A DNA stretch of 64,000 bases from Plasmopara viticola (taxonomy: Eukaryota > Oomycota > Peronosporomycetes > Peronosporales > Peronosporaceae): assembly GCA_001695595.3 (NCBI GenBank), contig MBPM02000021.1:806001-870000 (forward strand). The letters are read 5' to 3'. The notes under the pieces are model-generated. The model made no database searches. It saw only the letters and a program-made list of their open reading frames with translations, and had not been told where the DNA came from. Position numbers and translations under genes: made by a program. Of this stretch, positions 46,210 to 59,721 are shown in pieces. Every line of letters begins with the position of its first letter. Position 1 is the stretch's first letter.

Positions 46210-48490
46210 TTACGATAAAAAGCGTAAACATTCGTAATTTTGAACATAGTTAGAAAAAATATTTTCGCTATGAATTATAGGTAGCGGCAATTTGTTTGAG
46301 TTCTATGACTGCAGGAACGCTTTATCATTTTGTTCCAATTGCTGGGTACATGTACTGTAAGACAAGAAAGATTGCAGGCAAATAGAAGGCTGTGAGTGAC
46401 GCAATACACATAAAAAACACCAGTTAGCTAGCTAATCTGGTGGATCTGAGCACAAATGTCGTTGGCACGTCCAAAAGTTCGCGTCGCGAACCGACTTTTG
46501 CTTAGTATATATTTGCAGCTGAAAAATCAGTTGCTGCTCGAGATGTTTAATGAGACCTCGACGAGCGCACCGATTCGGCAAGGTATTCTGTATATATGGC
46601 TCCTCACAAATTTGTTGTTAAGAGCATTCTTTTGAAAAAATGTTGTGTTTTTTATTTAACGACATGGAATTGAGCTGTCTTAGTGTTATTTATTGAAGAG
46701 AAATTAAAAAGAGATAAAACGTCTATTAACAGCGCAGTTGTGACGTTGACACGTTCAACGAACGTGTTTTAATATACATTTGGCTTAAACGGACATCGAA
46801 TGAGTTTTACTGTTAGGCCAGTGTGTTCAAGTCGATCGTGATGCATACGTCAAGACCACCTCGACCACACACTCACAAAACTGTGCGTTCGCACCGCACG
46901 GTAAAAAGAGGCCGATGTTTAAACTACCCACCCAGATCACTTCGTGGCCGCTGTCCAAACCGAGCGCCTGATGAGCTTAACCACAACTGTTAGTCTTGAT
47001 GGGGCGCGAGAGAAGAGCACGAAGTGCAGTCGCGGCGAAAAAATCCTGGTGAATTTTTCAATATTCGTGCGTGTCCAACGAGCTGGTTGTAAGTGTCAAG
47101 AATCCGCGTTACGTACTATGGCATTAGGACTTCGACATAAAAGCGTAAGGCACACGCTGTTCTGAAGACCAGACTATTAACCCGTAGAAGCTTTACTACG
47201 CGAACTGTCGTGGCTTAAACGAGCGGAGGATTAGTGGAGGCACCGCAAAACGTAGGTTACGCTATGCAAAAAGTCTTACGATGACAAGTTGCGCTTTTAA
47301 GCGTTGGTGCAGTACAAGCAGCTGTATTCTAACCTGCCGTTTCTTCAACGTGCGAGCACAACAGTATCTTTGGTATGAGTTGGCTCGGCTCAAACCTCGG
47401 CGTCGACTATCAGCAGGCGGTTGAACTGTCTCCTATGGTCCGCACTATCATGCTCCCTTCCGCAGTGTTCACTACGAACGTTAGATAGAGCTCTGCTTGT
47501 TGCTCCAATGCCTTTGACCTTAGCAGCAACAGCGCAATATTGCCAATGGCACGGAACACTATGTTCGAAAGCATCTATAAATTCCGTGCAATTGGTCCTA
47601 AGAAGAATCTTTAAGCTCATATGACATTACAGAGTAAAAAAAAATTTACGCCACTTTACAAGATATTGGGGCTGACTCTAGCGACGGCGTCGCGCTTCAT
47701 GTCGTAATTACGCTTGCTTTCTTTTTTAAAAAAAGGAAAGGATGCTGTCCTGGCATTAAGTGGAAAAGTGCGTACTCCTTGCTAGTCGCGGTTCATGTAG
47801 GAACAATGCTTGCTATCTTTGTCAGAAAAGAAAAGAGGATGCTGTCTTAGCATAATGCGGGGAAATGCGAACTGTTCGTAACGATGTCGGTCGCAACCGA
47901 CGTCTAGCGGGGAGTTGATGAGTCGTAACAACGACGACCTCGACTGACATCCTCAAGACATGCACCGGGTGCCGCAATTCAAGGATGTCTGATAGTCAGC
48001 TTCCGAGATTCGTTTGCGCGATTGCAACGCTCTGCGAGCATGTTGCTTGCCTCGTGCCCCACGAGACCGATAAATTTAAAAACATAGCCAAAAGAGACCA
48101 AGCGTATGCGATTAGACCTGTGCTTTTAGCATTTGGTACCATCTTATCCCTAATTTAATATGTCAGCTTGCTTAGTTTTCATTTTTATATCGGCTTGACT
48201 TCTGGCTGTTTTGTCTGTTAGTGACTCAAGACACTGAGTCTCTTCGACTTACAGTTTTTACTTAACTTACGCATTGTGGGAGAGCTACTATCATCAGGCC
48301 GTCCCACTTATCAATGTCTGACCATCAGTCTGGAAATGGTTTGCCGTAGCCTACTCTTCCGAAATCATTTCTTAAGGCGGGAGTCTTGATTTGAAACAAG
48401 TAATCCTGAGAGTCATTGCAGCGGTCGAGGAGTATTGCTGCGATTTCGCTCCTATTAATCGTGTCCGACCCAGCCATTAAATGAGCTATT
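46210..48490. other. Gene-poor stretch with a diverged duplicated segment
   Basis: Two related segments of about 70-80 bp occur at about 47731-47802 and 47826-47905. Both contain GATGCTGTC followed by a GGCAT/AGCAT stretch and a similar tail. They are too diverged to date and may be LTR debris. No gene was seen. Confidence 0.35.
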
Positions 48491-51400
48491 GTGCCTAGAG
48501 TATTGCCATCCGTGACCTTCGACGGACCGAGCAAGAACTTTCACCAGTGGGAGTTTAGTGGTGCAAATAAACTTGTTAATGGTACAGCTGCGTCCGACAG
48601 TGATCTATCTTGCTTGTATGCTTCGCACGTGTGTACATTTGTGCCGACCCACTCGTACAGCTTGGACGACCGGCAGTGGGTTATCATACGTCTTTTTTTA
48701 CTGTGTTAAATGCCACGCGCCAATCGTGCGCTCGCGATTTTATGAAATTTAAGATGCGAGAACACTACACGTGGTTGATCACCTTGATTTGTGCTACAAT
48801 ACAACACTTCGACTCCAACAAAAGCCGATGTGGGCTCGCGCTAAACTGCATTAGCAATTAACTGTTCTAATATTTGTAGTCTTCGCTTCCAAAAGACTTT
48901 GATCGAGTTACGCGCGTGTCATGTTGTGCAAACGTACAGATCAGGTATAGACAAGGTCCATGAAGTGGCTTACAATCTGAGCAATGCAATTGCGCACCAG
49001 CCAAAATATTTCGCTTTCCTGACTTATCACCTCAGATATACCGCAAAAAAACGAATATCACCTGACCTTTCTCATCGAGAGGTGAGGTGACTGTCTTGCT
49101 ATGTGTGGTGTATACAGATTACGAATGGCTAAGCCCAATGCAGCTAAGCTATAAATACGTTTCATCACAAGTGGTTGTGATTCATGGACATAACAGTTTT
49201 TTTACTCGATCTGCGTCAATTTGTAAACGATTTCCAATCGCGCCCAATGTAGTCGTTTTGTAGCAGTCCGATGCTCATGGCAGAACCTGACGCGTCACAA
49301 ACGGCACTGGTAAGGCCAAAACCGGCGCTTGTTACAGATCTTCTTTACACTAATTGGAAGCTAAATGTTGGGGTTTCTAGACCATTTCGTATCCTCTGGA
49401 CCGTGTCCTTGTCATTTTCACGTAATTAGCACTATATTTAGGTGAGAAATTGGCCAGGCCAAGCGCTCACTTAAGTTATTCTGGTTTCATGGCATCAAGC
49501 AATCTACACTGATCTTGACCTTAGCATGTTTTGCCCGAAAGCCATGCTTTCTAATACAACGCCCAATCTTTTCTTCGCCAAAGACATCTGACCTGCATTA
49601 GCCCAAAGCTTATTCAAGCGCATGCACTACAACACTGCTCGCAAATAAATAATGTTGTTTTTAGTCGTATTTCCGAGCTCATCACGACTATAACCAACCA
49701 TTTTGTCACTATCTGCATATACGCCTTGTGGGCCCTGTACAATTATTTCTGTGCACTGATTGCCTTCATAGTGTCTCCCATGGCTCCTCATTATAACAGC
49801 GACGAGGATTTGACCTAACATTTAAAGCCGAATGACTGAAACAACTACCAACTTGACTATGCTGTCGGCTTTACAAGTCTCATAAAGCTCTTCTTTGGGC
49901 ACTTCGGTCAGCATTCATAGATAAACTAGGGTCTACACTTAGCTTGCCTTTGATAGTACGGCATTCTCGGTACTTAATGTTATAAAGCTATATAACCGAG
50001 TGCTCTCTTCTTTTTTGACGTATCTACTCCAGACCCTCTGCGTCTAAATTAAGACGTTCTGAGCCGTTTAATGAAGAGCCAATATATGTGTCGATACGAG
50101 TGTGCATTGGTGCATCAAAATCTACATTAACGTCCAGCAAAATGTGCTTGTCATATACCTGCTCAGCAAAAACGTGCAAAAAGTGGGTAGAATCCCTTGG
50201 TTATGGCACGTCGAACATATAGCAAACGCTGTGTACCATTTTGATTTTGGAACTTACTTTAGATCAGGTATGTCTTTGGTCCTACGTAAAGTTTCATGGT
50301 GAGCCCACAACGAGCGTTACTCACTGGACTACGTACCAATCCACGCGTTATCAGAGCTATGCGCTTAAAGCCTTGGACTATAGCTGACTGTACATTAAGT
50401 TGTTTGCAGCAAGCGCTGTACTCTACGAGCTTTTCTCAATAAAAAAGTGCTACTCTTCGTTCATTATTAAGCCTTCCTCGGCCAAATACCGGCGGCCCGA
50501 GCAGCAAGTGCTGTCCTGTATATGATTTATTTTGTAGATATGTGTGAAATGGTATAGCCTTCTGTACTGTCTTGGCTCAACTGTAATCATGCCACCATTG
50601 GCATGCAATGAATGGTGCTTTCTCCGAGCATTTTTTGGTGGCGTATGAGTCAATCTATGGCCAGAAAATTTTCCTTGACATCATCAGTGTCCATTCCCAA
50701 CACATCAATTTTCAGTCTTTTGACCGATTTGGTCCAGTTTCCACGCCTAAAGTACTTCTGTTTTGTTGCAGAGAACGTTACATCCTTTACCAAAGCTCTC
50801 AGTGGCCAATTTTGTGGTCCTCCAGCCACGCCGTGACCACGTTGGGGCCATACCTCGCGTCCATGTCCAAATTAAAATAGCGTTCAACAGTATCGTAGTT
50901 GATGAGCTTTACATTCTAAATAAAGTATTACCTATCGCATAGCAAACAGAGAGAGTATCATGAAAATATGCTCGTAGAGCCCCATCTTAAAGCTGACCTT
51001 CTTTGACAGAGAAGTATCGAGCATAAAAATCGACGCCCTGATTAGTCCATGGCTCGCTAAAGATTTTCATGGCTGCATAAATCGTTAGCGAACCAAACTT
51101 GCACGCATGGTTGACGATATAGAGCATAAAGCTTATTGGAGCTAATCCCTGTCGACCTTGCGTTTCTCTCTGAGTTTCGACAAATGTATCTTTCGCCAGC
51201 AATCCTACATGTTTCGACAGGATGTTGCCGTTTTTCTGTGACATACTAGACGATTGTATGACCATATATTTATAGTCCCCTGCATCTTGAAGCGCTTGCC
51301 GCAGTAAGCACCGTCACCACAAATGGCCAGTATCACCATAGATGGAGCATTGACGTTTGGATTGGGGCTAAGACGTTTATCTTCCTCTCATCAGCGTGCT

Positions 51401-54400
51401 GGAATTGAAGGGCGCTGTACCGATCAATCGATTTTGATTCAGTGATTTCATCCAAGCCACGCAGCCTGAAAATTAGAGTCGGTATTTAGACACACTTTCT
51501 TAGTCTTTTTAAATTGGGCCGTACACGGATCAACTTCACCCAAGCCGAACCATGCGCAGGCCAGTTACGGAGACGGTGTTTGTCGTTTTCCTATGTAAGC
51601 GAAAAAAGCGTACTAGCCTTTGGACTAGCTCCTAATCCAATGCTAAGCCCATTGGGGAACTGAACGAGCCACATCGAATTTTTGTGTCACGAGTGATACT
51701 AATTTGTGAAGCCAGACAGATAACGGTTTGTGGCTCTATCTATTCCCAAGTTCGAGAACCTAAACTCACGCTATCTCGGAACAGCAGCCTGCTGCACCTG
51801 GTACAGTTGGAGTCAATTTATACATTGATCGCTTAGACCGATCACTATGCTCCGCTGCCTCAGTCCATCCAGGATTGGCTAAATAAGCTGATAGTCTTGA
51901 TTTGTTTGGAAGGATTTGGAAGAACAATAGCCCGTGCGCGTGTGGCTGTGCTCTTCACTTTTGAACGCGTGGTGTTGATGCCTCGTTATCAGTCATCTGC
52001 GTCGTTGACGCTGGTTTTTGAGGCGTATGCTCCACTTGAATCGAAGCTGCTAGTGATGAGAGAATATCATAGGGGTCGAACTGGTCATGGTGTCTGCATT
52101 TATGCTGATGGGCAACAATGAACATATCAAAGCTCGGTGGAAGAGCGCACTCACGTGCAGCACCTCATTTGATGCTAACTCGTCGGCTGACGCAAGACCC
52201 TAAGCTCGTGGGCAGTCATGTTCTCTTCCAATTTACGAGTGCGCGAAACTTTGATCATGTCTGCCCCGAGTGTCCTAAAGTCAGTATCAAGCATACATGT
52301 ATGAGGCAAACGTTGGTCATCAAGCCATGTACTGCTTTTTTGTTGACTCTCAAAATCTTGAATACTACTTCTTTGTTGATGTTTAAAATATTACAAGACT
52401 TATGTTACACAATATGGTACCAATGAGCACACCAGAGTTGTGTTACCCGTCACAAGCAGTTTTCAGCTTTGAAGCACGGCTTAAAAAAGTATCCAAAGAC
52501 GCCGACGGCCAAGACATATACGTTACCCCAGTCAATGTTGCGCATTGTAAATACAAGCTATAAATTGATTTGTTTATTCAGTATTGAGTGATTTAATTTT
52601 TGTTACACTTCCTCATAGACAGCTGAACGCATTGTTGATTTTTGGCAGCTACTTGATGCTCGTCATGGTTAGATATCTTTTGGACAATTTTACGGTGCAT
52701 TATCGATGCAAGTTGCGTTTTGGGCACCGACAGAGTTTCTTGTTGTACGGAATTTATATTACTTTATAGAAATCCGGGTCCTAAATAATAAAGTTCGACT
52801 TCATGTAAGACCCATGACGCTTTCCCTCACCACGTTTGTAAAGTCTTCGATAAGGGAGGTATGTGTGGTGATTATCGTAAAAAATCTCAATAAGAAAGTC
52901 TAACTACATGACGATAACCAAAAACGTCATTTCGTGCGCTAAATGCTATGTCTGTGACAAAAGATGTTCATGTGCCTTGAGCGACGAGAACAAAGTGATT
53001 GGTCCACCAAATTGCCGCTTAGGCTTAGAAGGTGATAAAAAAATCTTTCGATCTCACCACAAGAAACGCAATGGAACTAACTTCTTCGCCTTGGTTCTGT
53101 AGATAAGGAGCGTCACTTGTGCTCCAGCAAGCAACCGCCTTGTCCCTCGCCCGTTAGATTGACCGCGGAGTTAAATGCACATCCACTGCTGTCATAGTGA
53201 CTTTAAGAGCCACAGGTAAACAAATTTTCTTCGAGTTTTGGACCGTTGGTGTGAGCTCCTTAGCGACCACCAGAGATAAAGATCTATTCTGGGATGATCC
53301 CATTGACAATGGCACTAGAATGGACGACGAGTAAAGTCTGAGACAAGAGCCCACAATGCATTCCTTAGCTGTCCCAAGTGAAAAAAAGTAAAGCTGCTGA
53401 AAATGGAATATGCGACTTGCTTGCCGTCGAGTACAAATGCGAATTGACGGCCCGCAAGAGGTCTTATTGCTCTTCATGCAACAGAGTCGACAAAAGAGAA
53501 GGAAAAAACTTTTAATGTCCCAAGCAGTACTTTTTTTGCGCGGCACGAAAACATCATGAAATGAACAAATTGGATTTGGCATGATCCAAAGCCCCAGACC
53601 ACCATTACTTCGGATATTCTCGTGCCTTTCGCAACCAAGTTACTCATTTTACTCGATGTTGCATGAAGCCTGAAGATATTAATCGGTCAATGAGGATCCC
53701 TTGGGCACTGTAACCACCGCAGTTCAGCCAGAATACCAGTTTCGGCATCAAAAAAGAATTTAAAGGTGCTAAGGCCCAAAATCCGAGAAGTTTGCATGAA
53801 TTCTTTTATGCCTAAGCGTTAGAAAAATACTTCACTTACTTGATAAGTAAGTCAAATATCCCAATGCGGACACTTATGGGCTTCCGCAAAATGTCAAACT
53901 TGCGCTATATTAAATTACTTCAGGCGAGAATATAGAGTCACTTCGACTATTTTCTAAGCACGATCAAGTGGTCTCAATGTTATTACTTCAAGACCGCATC
54001 GGCCTTCGAACTGCTCAGATGGGAGATATTTAAGTTTCTTTTTTTAATGTTTTGTGCAGTGAGATGCTCCACAGAAAGCTCACGAAAACCATGATAGCAA
54101 CTCGAATGAACTACGCTTTGCACGAATATGCAGCTCTCTAAGAGCAAATGAGATCAAGAGGACCGCAAATTTTTTTCCCCTTATAATAAAGACCAGCAGA
54201 TTCTGCACAATCCAATCTGCGTGCCAAACAAATCCTTGCAGGGCGGTCTTGACAGTCAAGATGCACGACTCCGGCATTGAGAAAGACCTAAAGCTCACCG
54301 ACCAAGCGACTTTGTAGTTGAATATACTGGCATGTGTCTTGTCACAACATTTTATATTGCATCATGGGGTCACCTCTGCTATAGTGGACTGCAGGCTTGG

Positions 54401-55300
54401 CTAGCTGCACTTCGCTTGACTACCTGCTGGCACAACAAGCACTTTCAGACAGGCGCGTGAAGAACTTCTGTATGTCAGGAGGAAATTGTCGTCACCCGGA
54501 GTAAGTTGACTGATTCTTTGCAAAAAAGCACAAAAACAAGTCAACATTCGTATAACAGCTTTTTAGGACGGCTGTAGACATCCTTAGGGTCGACGTAGAC
54601 CTGTTAGTGAATTTTAAGGAATTTGACAGTACCACAAAACACGTTTTTTTAAGTATGCCTCAATCGTGTGCAAAAAATGTCCTCGTATGGATCGGCGGGG
54701 CGAAGTCATCAGCGCCAGCCACTCTATCTTGTGCACTAGGGCTTTAGTGATTCAATATTTTGTCAAAATTGTGCGTACGGCTTCTCAGAAAGTAAGTCAA
54801 GACGGTGGCATACCAAAATACATGAAGAGTAAAGATGGTACTGATTTCTCTTTGAAGGTAGCTGTGACATTACACACTTTTTTGTATGGCAATTCCTGAT
54901 TGTAGTGCCAATCGACGAAGACGCTAATGACGGCTTTGAAAAAATAGTTGCATTGATAATTAGTAACATAGATTCATCAATAGCGAGTAATTTAATTCCA
55001 CATGAAAAGAGTTTGGTTAAGATACGTGACATTATACTTTCAAATCTTAACTAGATGAGCTAAAAGCTAACTAATTTACCTTCTGAAGTGTAATTGAGTC
55101 GTGCAATGAAGTATCAAAATGTTCAGTGAACGCGGATTCCTGAATTTTGTGGAGAGCGTTCTAGTCGTAACTTGAGGTAAGAGTAAAATTTATTTCACAC
55201 CGACGTGCTGATGTGCGGGGAGGGTGCTGCGCAAGTCACAGAGCTAGTCTTACTCGAACTAACATCACGCCTTTCGGGGCATGAGCGCACGTTTTAATAT
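48491..55300. other. Long gene-poor stretch
   Basis: Several open frames of 60-142 codons exist. The longest is 142 codons on the minus strand at 53154-53582, Ser/Leu/Cys-rich and without motifs. None joins to a neighbour across plausible splice sites or resembles a known family. The stretch is best read as old, unassignable transposon-derived DNA. Confidence 0.35.
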
Positions 55301-55560
55301 CACTTTGTGGTATAAAAACAAAGCATGCGACGATTTTGCGTGATAGGAAGCCGTTTACCAGACCAGTTTACGTGGCTCCACTATTTGCGTGAAAAAGTCT
55401 GCTTCCTTTAGCCAAACGGAGTTATCTCCTGGCAACACTCGGGCTCGAATGGTCATGACGAAGACGAATCTTCTTAAGATCTTGGAATTTCGTATTGGCA
55501 GAAAAATTTGGTATGAAATTGGAATAACTTGAAAGCGCGGAAGTCGATAGCTAAGTGTAA

Positions 55561-55858
55561 CCGCCGGTCTCGAAAGATGACAGGCATGTATCGCGAAAGC
55601 GGTCACCCCAAAATAAAATAACCTTGCAATCGCGCAAGGAAAGAACTAAAATTGGTTCTGCGTTCAAATAAGGAGCGAAAGGCTTGAAGCGCAATAAAGC
55701 GTGAAAAGTCCGCTGGTCTTGAAAGATGACTAGCATGTATCGCGAAAGCGGTCACCCCAAGTAATCTTGCGACCGCGCGGGAAAAGAGCTGATTAAGTTC
55801 CGCATTCCGATTAAGGAACAAAAGTGAGAAGCGTGTAAAGGCTAATAAAGCGTAATAA
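55561..55858. repeat. Tandem duplication, period about 149 bp
   Basis: Segment 55561-55709 is repeated at about 55710-55858. Both copies start CCGCYGGTCTYGAAAGATGAC, share GCATGTATCGCGAAAGCGGTCACCCC, and then diverge with small indels. It lies just downstream (3') of the minus-strand LINE fragment and may be its 3' UTR. Confidence 0.8.
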
Positions 55859-56000
55859 AGCTTATAGAACTCATAAAGCGTAAAAACGCGATTGAGTTGA
55901 TAAAGCATGAAACTATTTAAAAGCGCAATACAGCTTATAAAATTTGTAAAGCGTAAAGCGTGCAAAAGCTTAGAAAGCTAAAAAGCTTTAAAGCGTGGAT
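55840..56000. repeat. Array of short AAAGC motifs
   Basis: At least ten AAAGCG/AAAGCT motifs occur at irregular spacing, mostly within TAATAAAGCG-like or TAAAGCG-like contexts. This links the duplicated block and the LINE coding end. It is probably part of a LINE 3' tail, since the LINE runs on the minus strand. Confidence 0.6.
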
Positions 56001-56153
56001 CGTGAATCATAGCGATTTTTGTAATTAAAACTCCACATCCGCGTGAAATAAAACTGAAGCAGTTTCGCATTTTCAATGAAGAAAGTACTAATGGGCAAAC
56101 CCAATAGTAAAGTGCTTGAAATTCACTATGATCGAGCGAAATGAATCCAAAAG

Positions 56154-57631
56154 TTAGGCGCTAGAAATCATGATAAATGGGTCTTTGAAAAAGTGCCGGT
56201 TCCATTCATGTTTGAACGAGTTTAGCTGAAACTTGTATAGGTGCGAGTTTGCGAGCCGTGAATGCGTAAGAACATTAAATAGCCGCAGTAAATGGAGGCG
56301 TATCATTGTTAAGCACTGTCGAAAAACGCCCATAAATTTTAGACAAGGTGCATCGTAGAGTGCCTTGTTACGGTTCATCCACAATGTCCGTAGAGTACAG
56401 CATCGAAAAATGTGAAAAGTTCGAAAAGGCAGATTGACGCCATTAATATATGGCGATAATTTGGCACAGTTAAGTCGACGAGAAATAGTGCGTGTTCCCA
56501 GGGAATCGTAGTAGCAAAGATCCATTCAATTGGGGGAAGAAATAGTCGCCAAATACGTTTTGCTGCATAACAATCCCATAGTAAGTGTTTAGAAGTTTCA
56601 GTTTCGAAACAGCCATGAACACATTGTATGTCATGAGTATGCCAGCCAAATTTGTAGCGAAATCCCAATCCATTATGTTGAAGTCGAAACAGAAAATCTG
56701 AGAAGACGGGGAGAATATCTTGTTGAATCCGTCGTTGTGTAGACCAGTAATGAATGGGTAGCTCGAAATTGTCAAGACCCAGGGACTGTATCGGAAATTG
56801 GGTTGGTATACTCGCGTGAAGAAGGCGGCGAATTAAGTCGTTATCCGCATAAACGACGTCGTACTCGTCAAATTTCCATATATGAAAAGTGGAAAGCAAG
56901 GATGCCGCGGGAGCCGGGTAGATAGCAAACGTGCCATAGTGAGAGGGGATTTTCAGTCTCGGCGCCAAACTCTCAGCCACTCGGGTAAGAGAGCGAGCAG
57001 ATTGAATAGAGGACCCGGATAAAGCTTCTCGAAGCGTTACGGTGTCAGGAACCCAGCCAAAACACTGACAAAAGGTAGAAACTCGTAAAATTCCGTGATG
57101 GGATAAATACTGGCAAGCTTTTCGATGAAGTAATGCCAGGCTTTTCTGTCCAGAAGTAAAGCGTATGAAGACATTATTCCAAATTGGCCAAGTTAGCTTA
57201 GTAAAGACCGGGTTGGCGTTTACAAGCTTAGGCAAAATTTTAGTTGTCCATATTAAAAGCGCGCGTTGCCAATAGCTCGGTACACCATTCCAACGAGATG
57301 TAGTAGCCGAGGTTTGAAGAGGCATGTATAGAAAGTCCAAGCCAATGCCTTGACCTCGAAAAGCCAAGTCCAAGATAGCTTGTGCAGGGAGGAACCATTT
57401 AGGAGGAGAGCCAACTCTTTGTCTGCAATGCCGAATAAGCTGTCGAATTAAATTAACTTGGAGCAGCTCAACCGAGTCTGATATAGTGTGAAGATCTAAG
57501 CCCTCAGCAGTGTGGTGCACGGAGTGCCACTTGCTGGGAAATTGACTTCGAACTGTTGATTCCGTTGTTGTTGATGATGGAGTGTTGTTGATAAAATTCT
57601 TTATAAAAAGAGTTTGAGTGCAAGTATTCAC
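56154..57631 (-). mobile_element. 5'-truncated LINE: C-terminal half of ORF2
   Basis: A 418-codon minus frame (57631-56375) keeps an intact C-terminal half of a non-LTR reverse transcriptase polyprotein. Its zinc-binding RT-associated domain shows CVHGC, ETSKHLLWDC and AKRIW, giving Cys337, Cys341, His349 and Cys354. The palm with the catalytic DD box is absent, and a stop lies three codons upstream of the first codon, so the 5' part was lost. Near 56390 the frame breaks. The adjacent frame then continues with LWMNRNKALYDAPC and FKHEW, typical of the LINE C-terminal end, down to 56154. One frameshift and loss of RT make it inactive, yet long stretches are open, so it is younger than the gypsy relics. 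Confidence 0.8.
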
Positions 57632-59486
57632 AAAAAGCTACCAATAAGTTTAGGGCTAAAAAAGTTATACGAGATCATTCTTATGACTCACCCGGCTGTC
57701 GTTTACGGTGGGTTCGCTCCTAATAAGGTGCCACCAGAGGTATTAAAACTATTAATCCTAAAATGGCTCACGTTTATTTGAGTTTATGGCTCGGATAAAA
57801 AGTCGGAAGTATGTCAGAGATGTATTTCTTATATATAAAGGTTTATTGAGTTTACAAATACATTAATCTATATTCGATCATCCCTATGGCAGCGTACATA
57901 GCGCGTACTTTCCCATATCCGAAAGAATCCAAGGTTCTGATCCATCTTATGTAGCAGAAATATGTAGGCGTGGTTTCGATCGATCTACAGCTGCAACGTG
58001 TTAAAAGAGCTCAAGACAAGATTTATCTCATGTCAGGCTCAAAGTACGGTGCTACTAAGTATTTATCGTTGCCACGAAAGCAAAGTAGTCTTGGTGATGT
58101 CATAAACTGTACTAGAGTCGTAGTTCTCCGCGCTTATCACCGACTTTCTGCGTTCGCTTGCGATAAAAGTAGCGACAAGTTCATCATAAGGGGTAGGCTG
58201 AACAGTGAAAAGGTACCTGTCTGCACAGTCACCACCTCACAAGACATACGCGCTTACCAACATTCCTTTTATGGCGCAACAAATTGGTAGATAATTTCTG
58301 TCAATTTCGGATGAAGTAGTCAGGTATAAATACATGGCGGCCAGTCCGCACCATGAAAGTGGTCAGTGCAGCAGCAGGACTTAACAAATGGCCGGCTCTT
58401 GTTGATACGACTGGTTGGACACAAAATTGATCGCTGCGGGCTGAAAATGCTTTGACAAATATTCACCGTGGCCGTTTAAATGGTGAATAATCGGCTCTTA
58501 CTGTTTGATAAGGCCGGCTAGAATCAAGTCTTTGACTAAAACGATAGAAACGGAAGTGACACATGTGTCTTTGCGACATATAAGATCATGTGCCTTAATT
58601 GCTGTGTAAGCGGCCATTGGGTCCAAGCGGATTCCATAATAATCAAAATTGTCGCGGTCAGGCTTTTGCTTAAGTTTATAATAGAATTTGCATAGGCGAT
58701 TAGATCTAGTGAAAGTGCACGGGCCTCGCAAAGCTTTTCTCCGACCTTTTATATAGCACTTAATAGTGCTATGAAAGGCGACGCCATTAGATGTATGATA
58801 ATCATCAGCGAGCACCAATTCTGGGCTTGACGGATGTGATAAAGCTTAGCGTCAACCCTTAATTAACACCAGCTGCACGGTACCTCAACTCGGCAACGTC
58901 GGACATAATCGAGTCCCTTTATTTTGGCCTAGTCAATTCCAGGTTGCCAAACAAAGTTCCTTTGCTCATGACAAATAACTTGTTGGTCTGCAGTATTCTT
59001 CGGTGAAGACCAAAGTGTATCTTTGAGGCTGCAAGAGCCACGCAATGTTGCAGACAGCGACAAACGCGTTTTTCTCTACAACAAATGGTAAGGCGCTTTT
59101 CATTCTCCGTGATACATGAATTATGCGTTAAGCACAAAAAGACGAGCTTAATGGTTTTGGCGTTGCACTCTTATGCAGCTTAAAGTGTGGGTTAAATCAT
59201 ATCGGTCGAAAAAAATATATTTTAGACGAGCATTGTTCAGCCTTAGAGCCATCCGTGCGACTCTTCATCGCCAGAGAATATGTTGTAGTCTGGTGATAAA
59301 GCACTAATGTGAGCCCGGTTTTCTTACAAAAGCAAGTGTCAGACTTTGTAAACTGTCGACTGAGTACCATCAATCGAACGAGAAATACAATTGCATCTAA
59401 GCAAAATAAGCAACAGAAAAGCTGAGACAAACGTGAAAAACGACGCTCAAAGTATGATAAACTATTTTTAGATAGGGAACCGTTAA
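57632..59486. other. Gene-poor stretch between LINE and inverted-repeat element
   Basis: Apart from one coding-like minus frame at 58498-58845 (listed separately) nothing can be supported. A plus frame of 106 codons at 57970-58290 shows no motif. Confidence 0.35.
58498..58845 (-). other. Unrecognised coding-like frame without ATG
   Basis: The frame runs 115 codons from just after a stop to TGA and includes FTRSNRLCKFYYKLKQ, YYGIRLDPMAAYTAIKAHD and CVTSVSIVLVKDLILAGL. The composition is protein-like (mixed charged and hydrophobic residues), not noise-like. There is no ATG near the beginning, so it would be an internal exon or a relic. I do not recognise the family. Confidence 0.3.
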
Positions 59487-59656
59487 ACTGCCGGTACCCT
59501 ATTGGCAAACTGCCGTTAACCTTTGATTTAAGCCAATGAGATTAAACTAAATCCACCAATGGGAGCAGTTTATCTCTGTTAATGAACACAGTGTTTTTCA
59601 ACCAATAAAAAGCGAAAGCAATACCCATCCGGTACCCCTTTTCGTAAACTGCCGGT
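59487..59656 (+). repeat. Left terminal inverted repeat
   Basis: This arm contains ACTGCCGGTACCC at its outer end, a second CTGCCG copy about 20 bp inward and a third near the inner border (AAACTGCCGG). It is the reverse complement of 60478-60647 with a few substitutions and 1-3 base gaps. Confidence 0.85.
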
Positions 59657-59721
59657 TCCTTCTGTTTTTAGCCAATGAAAAAAGGAGCAATTCCGTCAAT
59701 GAGAGCTATAATTTTCTGTCA

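Noticed and set aside
48491..48709. Copia gag-like frame (VTFDGPSKNFHQWEF)
   Set aside because: The short motif resembles copia gag starts, but nothing around it gives protease, integrase or RT. One weak match is not enough.
49627..49821. Copia RNase H-like MVGYSRDELG on the minus strand
   Set aside because: Only a few residues agree with the LVGYSDADWAG motif, and the frame has no other support.
53154..53582. 142-codon minus-strand ORF, possible gene
   Set aside because: Composition is Ser/Leu/Cys-rich without domains, no splice partner, and it lies within relic DNA. Probably chance.
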